Below are positions 23,901 to 35,900 of a DNA stretch of 64,000 nucleotides, in pieces (the stretch's first letter is position 1; each line of letters starts with the position of its first letter). The notes under the pieces are model-generated. The model did no database searches. It saw only the letters and a list, made by a program, of their open reading frames with translations, and had not been told where the DNA came from. Both the position numbers and the translations under genes were made by a program. The DNA is from Xiphydria camelus (lineage: Eukaryota; Arthropoda; Insecta; Hymenoptera; Xiphydriidae): assembly GCA_963678675.1 (NCBI GenBank), contig OY783197.1, forward strand, positions 2,018,400 through 2,082,399, written 5' to 3'.

Positions 23901-26900
23901 CTGTCGCGGGGGGTGAGAAGGGAGACGGGGATAGTTGAGAGAGAGAGAGGGACAGACGGCAAGCGGGAGAGGCTGGGAGAGAACAGACGCGCGCGGCGGG
24001 CAGGAGAGAAAGGTGAGACGGGGTACTGCGGCGGCTGGAGGGGGGAGAGGCCAGCGCCGGTGAAGTGCAGCGGAGAGATTTGCGCTCCCCGCCGGTGTGC
24101 GCTCGGAGTAAAACGCTTCAAGGAGATCTGGTATATACTGAGTCATATTCCGAGCTATGCGGATTTTTCGCGCGGAATCTGGGTCCGACGTTTCTTCGCG
24201 CCGTTCTCCTCCTTTTTTTTTTGTCCCCTCCGCCGTATTTCTCTCCCCACCGCCGTACCTTTCGAGTCCAGCGGCGGCGCGATCGTTTACGCCGTACTCC
24301 CGCGAATTCCGTCCTCGCGACGACCTCGTTTCGAGTACCGTTTTCCCTGAAGAGACGCCGGGTACACATACAGGGGCGTACCTATTTCGCCTCCTTCGGA
24401 AAACCGAACCCACCACCGCGCGCGTCCCGCCGAAACAAGAGAGCTCCGTTCGTAACGGTATTTTTGTCAATGAGGCGAGGGTGGCGGCTATTATTGTTTA
24501 TGAATGACGGCACGTATATAGTGGCGCGGTACGGAAGGGGGGGGGGGGGGAGCACTCGTGACGTGCGAACGGTCGACGGCATCCGATCTCCGAATTCCGG
24601 TCGTTTGCGTGGTCTACCGGAGGAGAGTAAACACGCGCGCGCGCGAGCGGCTCGCTCAAAACCTGCCGATTCGTCACAGGGCGATGGGAGTGGGCCGATG
24701 ACTCTTGCAGGGTTCATCTCGGCTGACGTAACGCGAACTTCGCGCCGTCGAAACCGGAGGTGTTCGGGGGCGTGGGAAGCGCGTCGACGGGTTGCCTGCT
24801 CGCAGGGGCGATGCAATTTTGCTCCGGGCGCTCTGCGGTGCGCGCACGTATTTCGGTTTCGCGCGGTTTCCTTCCCTCGTAGGCGCGGCGTTGGCGAGTT
24901 GACGTTGCGCCCGACGATGGGCAGCCACGCAGACTCGTAGCTACGGTCAGGTGCAGAGCGTATCACCTGTGCAAAGACTGTACATCTGGGATGAAAGTAA
25001 GATAGATGCTCCAGTTTCTGTTTAACACGTTCGTCGCCGCGTCAACCAAATATGGGTGACGCTCTTCTTGTTCGAGATATGATTTTCAGTTGGATTTTTA
25101 TAAGGAATTTAATGGGATAAGCACTGAAATATAAATATAGAATATATATACAACATAAAAGTATTAAAAATATATACATTTTGCTATTCCCGCTTATCTT
25201 TCTATTTACATCCTAGCGCGCCGATAGTCGACAACGCCCGGGCCTACTCGAGTTGCGTCGTTGTTATTCCCGCTTGTATTTCTGTTTACGTTCTAGCGTG
25301 TTGACAGTCAGATTTGGGCCCTGCGAGAAACTTAACCGAATCGCGCTGGGCGACGAACGTGTTAACTTTGCGCGCGATTATCTCGAAAGGCGGTGGAATT
25401 ATGTGAAAAATGTACAGAAGCTTTTTCGTAGCGATGGCATGAATGATCCTTTTTTATTTAAACATTTTTCCGACATCTTCAATCGTTTTTGAGATAATCG
25501 ATTTCAAACCTCCGCTTCGCGACCGAGGCGCTTATCCCACTTTCAACGCGATTATCTCGAAATGCAGTGGAGATAGGTGAAAAATGAAGAGTAGCTTTTT
25601 CGTAGTAAAAACACGGACAATCCTCTCTTACTTAAACTTTTTTCCGATATCTCTAATCGTTTTTGAGATAAACAATTTCGAACCTCTCCGCTTCGCGACC
25701 GAGGCGGTTATTCCACTTTGAACGCGATTATCTCGAAACGCAGTGGAGATAAACGAAAAATGTAGATTAACCCTTTCACGGCAGAAACACAGACGATCCT
25801 TTTTGATTTAAACTTTTTTCCGATATCTTCAATCGTTTTCAAGACAATCGATTTCGAACCACCAATTCACGACTGAGACGTCTATTCCACTTTGAACGCG
25901 ATTATCTCGAAACGCAGTGGAGATGGGTGAAAAATGAAGAGTAGCTTTTTCGCAGTAAAAACCTAGACGAACCCTTTTCGCTTAAACTTTTTTCCGCTAT
26001 CTCTAATCGTTTCCGAAATAATCGATTTTCAACTCTCTCTTCGACCGAGGCATCCATCCCACTCTTACCCCATACGTGGATACGATCTCTGAAGGGAGCG
26101 GAGAGCGGGTTTCGGCTCCCTACCCGGCCAAATACACGGTCCTAAAGGCGCGGGCGGCATACCTCTCTACACGAGTTCGCGGCCGGCGCGAGGATCCGAT
26201 TCGTATACAACCGCGGGAGGACCGCGATGGCTCGGCGCAGGTGAAGGGAGCGGGGAGCGCGTGTAAAAAGAGAGGAACCACGGGGCCCTGCCCCTACGGT
26301 GAAGCGCGTAGACGAGGTGGTGCTATGTTAAACACGGCGCCGGACAAAGCTGTGCCGACGAAACCATCTCATTTCGGCGCTATCCTCTCTCGCGTCCGCC
26401 TTATTATATACCGGCCCTCTCCCTCCCACCCTCCCTACCCTCAGCCCCGTTCCACCCGTCCGTCGTATTGCAATAGCGCGCGTACAACGGGTTGCCCGTC
26501 GTCAGGCGCGCCCGCCTCGCGGGAGAAAACTCCACGAAAACCCAGGGGATGATGAGGGGATGCAAAGGAGCGCGCGCCTAAACAGCGAAGGAAGCCGGGA
26601 CGCTTGCGGACGCCGCGCGCGTACGAGCGATCGGGATAACGCGCCGCGGTGTAACGAGGCGGCGGAGGGTGGCGGAGAGGCGACCGGGGATGTGCCGGGC
26701 TATAGATGTGGGCTACGAGATACGCGGAGGAATGTCAGCCGATGGCGATCGCTGCGAACGACTCGCAAACGCGAACAAGTAGCGCCTCCCGGTCGCGATT
26801 TTCCTTCTCCCTCCCAGGCGGTGGCTGCCGGTTCTCTTCGAGGAGTTGAAAGGGGAGAGCAAAATGTCGCGCGCCGATAAAACGTCGATAAACATCTTCC

Positions 26901-29900
26901 CGATGCCGCGGCGTTCGTCGCTTGCACTTTATGATCGTTCGAGCGGAGCGCGCGCGCGCACGAACGGTGAGAAATTCTGAGAACCGGACTCGCGCGCGCG
27001 AGACGACGTTCTCTCTAAGCCAGTGACATTCCACGCCGATACTTTTCTCGTATCGTGTTTCGCGCTTACGCTCAAAGTCCGCGCGCGCGCGCGCGCGCGT
27101 ATCCCAATGCGCAAGCGTCTCGTCGCGTCGGCAACAGGCGATCGCGCGTCCTTCCCCGGATCGAAAATCGAAGACGTCGCCCGGGCGCCGCGGTCGATAT
27201 TCGATACGGTTGACCGCGCGGACCGATTGGTAAAACCCTACGGGGCGCCGTAGAATCGTGAAATCGATAAGCAGCCGGGATAGTTTTACGCGAGGTTACG
27301 CCCCTTTCTACATAACGCGCGAATCGAAGCGCTTCAGTTCTGCGTTTTCATACTGCTTTTTGATACCAGGAGCTACGTTTTTTACGATACCAGCAACAAC
27401 GCTTTGCGCGTGCTTTTCGTGATCACATAGGTTTGTATGCCGAGTGATTCTTAGGACGAAGGTTATTGGCCATGTGGCGTTTTGCAGACTGTAGGTTGTA
27501 TACAAATTGTGTTGGAAGCATCAAACGAACACAAAAGTGTCGTAAAATTGCTAATGATTTGTTGCCAAAACACGAATTCCATAAGGAATTTATCGGAAAA
27601 TCACGGTAAATATTGTAGAACCATAATAAAATATCGTAATATCACAAGATGCATCGTAGATTCCCAATCGTTTTTTGAATTTCACAATTACGATAGTTTT
27701 GTAAATTTAATTCCCCGATGTGTTGGAAACTTTTAACAACTTCTAACAGTGCACGCTATTCGTTCGAGAACGCAGCATGTTTGGCTGCGATGGCGTGCAG
27801 TGTCCGGCAAATCCTCTGAAAGAAGATCCGTAGTGTCGAATTCAGACGATCAGACACACCAGGGATCTTCTTTTGGAACGACTGGTGGACCCTGCTGGCA
27901 CATCATCACCAACAATCATCGAGATGCAGGCCGTGTCCGACAGTGTCTGATCACCTATAGTCTCCAAAGGACTACGCAGCATATCGTCCAATGACCTCCA
28001 TCCTCAGAATCCCTCTGTACTTTGAATGAGAATAAGCATTGTCCCACAGAGCCATCTGATGGTTTAACCAATATATTTCTTATTTTTCCATTTCCCATGA
28101 TCTCTCCGACCCTGTCTTCGCTACATCATTAGATCATTACGAATACAGCATCTTCAACTGCATTCCAAATTACGAGCATCAGAAGTTCCTGATTCGTTTT
28201 CTTGGGTTTCAATTTCTTTTAAATATTTCCAGATCGTGATCTTTTATTGGAAATGATGATAGGGAGACTTGAACCATTAGATGATTGAAATGGCTCTTTT
28301 GGCTTCCAATTGTATGAAGGCCCTTACTTCCTGAAAATGACCTTTCATACTTTCGAGATAGCGAATATATCTATATGAAATCTACCAATAAGATTCACGG
28401 AAAAGTAGCTTTCACTTGTCGTGAACATCGGCCGATAATGAGAATGTTGAAAAGGGTCTTAAGTGACGCATCCTTTTTACGAACGGATAAGAAGTCTGGC
28501 GTTGCTGCAGCAACGGAGAAAAGGAAAGACGACTGCTGCGTTATTCACCGGAAATGGACTGCGAATCGCGCGCATCGCTGGCGAAGCGTGTCCAACGGCG
28601 CGTGGAGTCACTCACGTCGAGGAGGAGAACCTAGCGAAGCGAGCCTAGACTTCACTATCGTCGTCAGATCTTCACGAGCCGCGGATATCGCGAAGACAAG
28701 ATGCACTAAAGGAGTGGGCGGACAGGCGAACGAAACGCTTAGCCGAGTATTTCACGGCGGTGATGCACCGGCACCGCTTGCAACGCTGCATCGCGCAGTG
28801 GCGAATAAAATGCCTAGAATGCGGCGGCATTACGCATGCGCGCCGCGTCCCTTACTCGGAACGGCCAGAGCCGTTATGTCTGTCGACGACGACGACGACG
28901 GCGGCGGCGGGGACGTCCTCGTGCCTCGTCTGTCCGAAGGAATGGAACGGGAATTCGTTACTTCAGAGAACAGGATTTTATGGCTCAACGAGATAATTTG
29001 ATAAACGCGTTTGTACACTGAGAAAAATAACTTGGTTAAAATGACAAAACGTATTTGGTTAAGGATCCTGTCCTGGTTGGATTTTTTACGTCTAGGATGT
29101 GAAACAAACTTGAAAGTTTTAAAATTAGTCGTAGAAAATGTATTACGAGAAACTACAACTTACTAAGAATTTCATTGCCCCTGCGGTAAATCGTAGTTAG
29201 TGGTAAATATTCTTTGAAGGTAATAGAAATGGTTTATAGATTTGCGTAATTTTTTTTCCGCCACTTTTACATGTAGAGTCTATCTGGATAATGAGCATCA
29301 GATGGTGATGTGAATTATTTCACTGATGAACTATGGTGTTTCCCGTAAAGGAGATTATCAAATTGTTACACGTGGTCTTCGTTTTTCACGGTAAACTATT
29401 GCAGTCCAGTAATTAATGACTTGTCCATTCCTAGAAGTGCTAGAGACTTTTCGTGAAGTTATGCTTTTATCAAAGGAACATTTATTGACAAAATCAAGAT
29501 TATGCGTGACAATTTGAAGGTTTCCTTTATCAGCAAAACCATGGCTTATCAGCGAAACATTCTTTATCTGGAAATGAGAAGGGATCTGAAATTTTAGGAA
29601 AAGCATGGCGGCTTCCTTAGCGAATCCAACCAACAAAAATATTTAGTTGTTCTAACTAAATATCTAGTTATCCTAACCAGAAGATAGTCAGTTTAACAAA
29701 AAAAACTAGTGGATCCACATTTCACCAAACTGGTTCGATCGACCAGGTTATTTTTCTCAGTGCAGGAACGACGGAAACGTCGATGCAATGAAACACGCGG
29801 CACGGAGAGACGACGAAACAAAAATACGACTCGACGAGGGAGCTGAGCACCTACGTAGCTGGAACGTCGCTTCTCCCAGCGCGACGACAAGGCCGGGTGA

Positions 29901-32900
29901 CGACCTCGCGGAGACAACGGTGCGAAGTTCTCTCCCAGCCGACGCGAGAGGCGATCGAACGCGACGCGGAGAAAGGACGGCATGTGCGGCGATGGATCGT
30001 CGCTAGGACGAAAAAAAAGTCCGCTGCATTCGCGTAAACGCTTTCGCGTTCTTTCGAGGAACACGTCAGAGGGAAGAAATTCGGGAGGAAGATCACGTCC
30101 GAAAGATATTCGAAGCGTTTGAGTCGACAGTACGAGCTCCTCCCCCGCAACGAGGGCTCCGAAAGAAGCGCCGTGGTACCGGGACCAACCCGAAGGAGAA
30201 CGACACGGAGGAGCCGCGTACTCGAGGAGTCGGCGAAGGCGATCGAGGGAGAAGAAAGAGGAGGAGGAGGAGGAGGAGGCGGCGGTGGCGGTGGTGGCGG
30301 AGGAGGAGGAGCGGCGAGGAGGCGGGAGGGAGAGAGGGGGCTAAGGAATGCATGGGAACGAGGCGCAAGCGGGCCGACCGCGATTTGCCCGTCCCGCATT
30401 CCTCCAACGCCGAGGCAAGCTCCGAGTCCCGGGGCCACCAGCCACGGCTAACGCCGTAAAACCATAAGACCGTAGGATCAACCCCGCGCCATCTACGCTA
30501 CGCGCTGTATTGCGCGCGCGACGCGAGATCTCGGGCTCTTGCGCTACCCGAGGGCGAGAACCTTGACCCGCCGTTTCGAGGCGTGTCCGATGACCGATAG
30601 GAGAGCGCGACCGACCGGATCCGCTCCGCGGATCGCTATTCAAACGCGTCTCGTCCCGAGACGCGCCTCGATCAGCTGTTCGCGCGCGGCGACGCCATCT
30701 TCCTCGCCGGGAACGGCGCGCCGCCTGCCGGCCGCCGACGGCTCCTCGTCGTTTCGAGGCGAACTGTACCCGCGCCGCGCGTCGTACGTACGTGTGTACC
30801 GCACGTATATAGATAGGTAGCGAGGGAGGGGAGGTGCCCGACGCCTCTGCGCTTCTCGATCGCCGTGCCGCCGCGATTTGCGTAAGCGTCGCTTTCCGCT
30901 ACTTTCTATCGGACCGCCTCTCCGTGTGTACGCACACGAGGCGCGCGCGCGCGCGCGTGCGGCGAGATTTTTTGCCGGGAGAAATCTCCTCGGGTTTTGG
31001 CCCGAGAGACGACTCGACGCCCCTGTCGATTTTCGAGGTGTACCGCGGCAGCCGCTCTCCTTTCCTCTCCGCCGCTGCACCGTAGCGCGCGGCCAGCTCC
31101 TCGTTGAGGATGCGTTATCGCGTTTCTCCGCAGGACCGCGAGGAGCGAATTTTTCGAAAACCGGCGAATCGCGCGACGCCGACCTTTCGCCGTTCCGAAA
31201 GTGTCGACTATCCGTCGATACTTTCTCCCGGATCCTGGCTTCTCTCTCTCTCTCTCTTTCTCTATCTAGAGCAAAAGCCTGGGAAGTTCGCGCGGCGTTC
31301 TAAACGCCGATTTTATACGACGCGTGCCGCGTTGCGTGGTGCGCCTCGTGAATCGTCGTTGGCTCGTCCCTGGTGTGAAACGCGCCGCGCCGCGGCATCG
31401 ATGTGACGCAATTTCGCTACTCGCTTCTCGTAATTAGCCTCGAATTGTCGCGCGTTTCTTTCTTACGACCATGTCGGACGATTGCGATCGGAGGTTGAAA
31501 CTACGTGATCGCTACGCAAAAGTCTCACCAACCTTTGCGTACACGCACTGTTAAAAAATCTGTATTTTTAATATACTTTTATATATGAAGCGTTTTTCCA
31601 ATACTCGCTGAAAAACAAATTCGGTAAATCAATTAAACATTCAGTTGAATAGTTGCAATTAAATATTTAATAGCTCAAATAATATTCACGTGTTTCAAGG
31701 CAATTTTTTTTTTTCAATTTTCTAACATATTTTCTTAACAAATTAATTTTTGTTAAGAAAGCAGTGAAGCTGTGGCTTTCAATGCAATCCCCTAATATAT
31801 AATTATGAAAATTAACATACTTTCTTACAAACCTGTCCTTATAAATTCCAAAATAAAGTACAGATATTAATGTTTGTAATCAACGTATCGGATAAAAGCT
31901 TATTAGCTATATTAAGTTTAGTACAGAACTTCCATTTGGCCACTTGTTTGAATCAAGTCAGTAGAAAATCACGTTTATTTCCAAAAGACATTAAAAAAGT
32001 AATGATTTTTAACCTCCCGCCAAATAATTTCACGATTCTTTTCCGCCGCTAAAACGCATCAGCAATATTCGCACGAGTTCTCAGTGTTGCGACGATCATG
32101 CTATCAGAGAGAGCGCCCGGATTCTATAATTTATTATGACGCGTAACAAGGCAGTCGATATTATTGCGCGTGCTTCCATCGAGACAACGCCTTCGATCCG
32201 ACGACTTCTCCTTCTCCGCATCCGTCGTAGGAAGAAGAAAAAAAAAAGGTCCGTAAGAGGAATTCGATCCGTTCCGCGAAGAGGAGGAAACGGACTGGAT
32301 GGACGTTTTCGGGGGACCCATACGGAAGAGAGACGGATAGGAGCGAAAGCGGTGAGGAGGCGGAGGACCGCTCTCCCCCCACCCCCACGACTACACCAGG
32401 AGAGCCGACTTTCTATGCCCCCGTCGTTTGTTCGCGCAAGACGACGACGACGACGGTGTCCCGGCTGTGTGTCTGGTGTCGCTAGACGAGCGAGCGAGAG
32501 CGGCCCTGACCGTGGAAAGCCAGAAAGAACTCGGGAGGAAGAAGAAGACGACGACGACGACGACGACGACGCGCGAGTGGGGAGGACTGTCGATACCCCG
32601 GCCCGCCGGGGAGGGGCGGGAGAAGCGGAGAGTCATTCTCGGAACCCGGGTGACCTCCCCCTGGTGCCTGGTACAACTTGGCGGGCCCCGGCGCGAGTTA
32701 ACTGTACATCCGCTTATGTACCGCGACTCGCTGGAATGCGACGCCGCGCCGCGGACGCGTCGCGCGATCGCGTCATTCATTCACCCGCCAACGTCGCTCC
32801 CGTCGTCGTAATCGTAATCGTCGTCGATGTGCACGCCCGGGCGCGTGCGTCGATCGACGGCTGTGTCGGGTTTCGATCAGGACGGCTATTCTATAACTGA

Positions 32901-35900
32901 GTGAAAGCCTGTTCCCGTGAGAAGTGGGCGGAGTTCACTGGAAAAGTAAGGAGACTCCTAGTCGCTATTCTCTAACTGCGGGAGTACGAAAATCGGGTGA
33001 ACGTAGTTCCCGGGAGAATCGGTCTGCTCGGTCGGTCTGGTCGGGACGGCGATTCTAACCTATGTATCTACTTCTGTGACAGTGTGCCGCAGTTTACAGT
33101 TGATTAATTTGCGTGTTCCAACAAACGATACACAGTAGTCCGGCAATCTAAGCAAACGCGGTCATGAGTATATTAATGACTTACATAACTGATTTGTGCG
33201 ATGTAAATTTGTGTCTTAGTTATAAAAAGATATACTCTTGTATATAAGAACTTTTTCCAGAGGTGGTAATAGGAAAAGTAGTTGGAAAAAATAATTTAAC
33301 AAAAAGCACATTTCCCTAATGCTTACAATAAAAGTCAAAAGCAGCTTAATAATTAAAAAAGATATAGGTATTATACTGGTACCTAGTATTATTCCAAAAT
33401 ATGCATCCTTGAAAACGTACACTTATAAAACGTACCTGAAACCAAGCAAATTGTTTTAAATAGAGAAAACTGATTTCGTAACAATAAGACTGCGACACCG
33501 TAAAAATTAAATACATTAAAATATGGGACAAGAATGGCATGTAAAATGTTATATAATAATCAAGGGCATGCTTCAAACTATAACTTAAACCAAAAAATGT
33601 ACGTATCTGAACTTAGCATCATAGTAAACAGTTATGAATTAATATGGACTTTTGACCTATTTCAGAACCACTGTGCGATGGTCGGAATTCTGATTAACGA
33701 TCCTTAGTAATTAGTATCACCGCGATATACAGGGTGTAACAGAGTAAGTGTTACAACGTGAAACTGTAGATTCCTTATGAAAGAAGAAAAAGATTTTTCC
33801 TCTTACAAAAATGTTCTGCAGGCTGTCGTTTTCGATATAAGGTAAAACAGGGTGAGTTGGCGAATGGAGTTGGCCCCTCGTTTCTATGGAAAGAAATGGA
33901 AACGAGGGGCCGACTTCATTCGCCAACTCACCCCGTTTTACCTTATTTAAACCACGAACTACTTGTTATTAGGGGTCAACACTCAAATCTGATAAAAATA
34001 GTTCGAGGTTTAAAGAAAAACGATTTTTTTTTCAAAACTTTGACATCCTGTATATCAAAAACGAAAGCACGCAGAACATTTTTGTAAGAGGAAAAATCTT
34101 TTTCTTTTTTCACAAGGAATCTACAGTTTCACGTTGTAACACTTACTCTGTTACACCCTGTATATAACTCGTTCACCAAAGCCCGTATAACCTTCAAGGG
34201 TTACTTTATTTTATAGCGGTAAATTCGAATATTCTATACTAATTTAGGACTGCTATTCTAACGAGAAATAATGAGCGGAGAAACTGTTAATTTATAACCT
34301 ACCGTCAAGTATTAACCATCCTGTCTAATTCAAAGCGCATTTAGTTTATTCTCTCTTAACTCTGCTATCGGTCGCTGTTCCGTCTTGCGATAAACGGAAT
34401 TCGACACAATGCTTCGAACCGTTTAATAGTATCACAGTCAGAAATACCTCGCAAATCTATAGCTACTCTCGGATCGGAATCTACGAAACGGAACGGGGTA
34501 TTTTTCGGCGAATCTAGGCTGCACGTGCGCTCGCAGTCCCGCACCATGCTCGGGAAGGGGTAATTACCGACCGCATCAGAAGAAGCCATTTCCCACAATA
34601 CCTATTGTAATAGATACCGCTATACTTAGAATAATAAATCAGCTTTGTAAAGGGAAGACAAGACGAATCTAATAGATGGCCGGTCGGATTAACTTAATAC
34701 CTGGCTTATCCAGGTACAAAGAATCGAACCGTCATTCGATGCAACATAACTCCTTTTATGCCCAGGGACGAGCAACGACGTCCTTGCCCACTCGAAAAAT
34801 ACAGTGGGGTAAAAAGTATTCATACACCACGGTGAGGTACCGTTGAACTATGATTCACTTGCAAATAATTGAAATAAATTAATATCTATATTGGCATCAA
34901 AATATAGCTTGTACTGTCACCTTTCAAATTATATATATTTTATTGAAGAAAAAATATCGGGCTTCTGTCGGTAGCTGAGCTGCGTCAAAGGAGTTTCCAG
35001 CACGAGCGATCGTGTGTTTCTCCAGAATATGGATCAAAGTACCTCAAGTACTGCTATGGACATGCCACAGCTGGTTATTTCAACTATTCCTAGTTGTTGC
35101 ATATATATCGATGGCGAGAAAGATTTTTCTTCTTTCATAAGGAATCTACAGTTTCACGTTGTAACACTTACTCTGTTACACCCTGTATATCGCAGTGATA
35201 CTAATTACTAAGGATCGTTAATCAGAATTCCGACCATCGCACAGTGGTTCTGAAATAGGTCAAAAGTCCATAATATTCATAACTGCTTACTATGATGCTA
35301 AGTTCAGATACGTACATTTTTTGGTTTAAGTTATAGTTTGAAGCATGCCCTTGATTATTATATAACATTTTACATGCCATTCTTGTCCTATTTTAATGTA
35401 TTGAATTTTTACGGTTTCGCAGTCTTATTGTTACGAAATCAATTTTCTCTATTTAAAACAATTTGCTTGGTTTCAGGTACGTTTTATAAGTGTACGTTTT
35501 CAAGGATGCATATTTTGGAATAATACTAGGTACCAGTATAATACCTATATCTTTTTTAATTATTAAGCTGCTTTTGACTTTTATTGTAAGCATTAGGGAA
35601 ATGTGCTTTTTGTTAAATTATTTTTTCCAACTACTTTTCCTATTACCACCTCTGGAAAAAGTTCTTATATATAAGTATGTTTTTGAATTATTTTATATCA
35701 TTTAATAATGAATGTTTCAGTTTAATATATTTTTTTATTATGTTCCATTTACGTTATCATAGTAGAATAAATATATGGTTAATTTTTGGTCTTTTATTTT
35801 AACAGTATATCTTTATAACTAAGACATAAATTTACATCGCACAAATCAGTTATGTAACTCATTAATATACTCATGATCGCGTTTGCTTAGATCGCCGGAC

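Noticed and set aside
24065..24940. 291-codon plus-strand open frame
   Set aside because: It lies in CpG-rich stop-poor DNA, is open together with minus-strand frames of 194-216 codons, and is Arg/Pro/Ser-rich with no recognisable domain.
28375..29001. 208-codon frame as a gene nested in intron 4
   Set aside because: The second half is simple-repeat derived and no homologue or splice structure could be named; listed only as an unrecognised frame.
32136..32900. 254-codon plus-strand open frame
   Set aside because: It is dominated by GAC and AGA triplet repeats (poly-Asp, poly-Arg) and is open on the opposite strand as well.
33857..34087. Plus- and minus-strand frames with similar proteins (MANGVGPSF / MANEVGPSF)
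   Set aside because: They are mirror translations of the near-perfect hairpin at 33836-33947, not two genes.
34720..34760. Possible tRNA around AATCGAACCGTC
   Set aside because: No matching acceptor or anticodon stems could be folded around the GAATCGAACC-like motif. A tRNA covariance scan would settle it.
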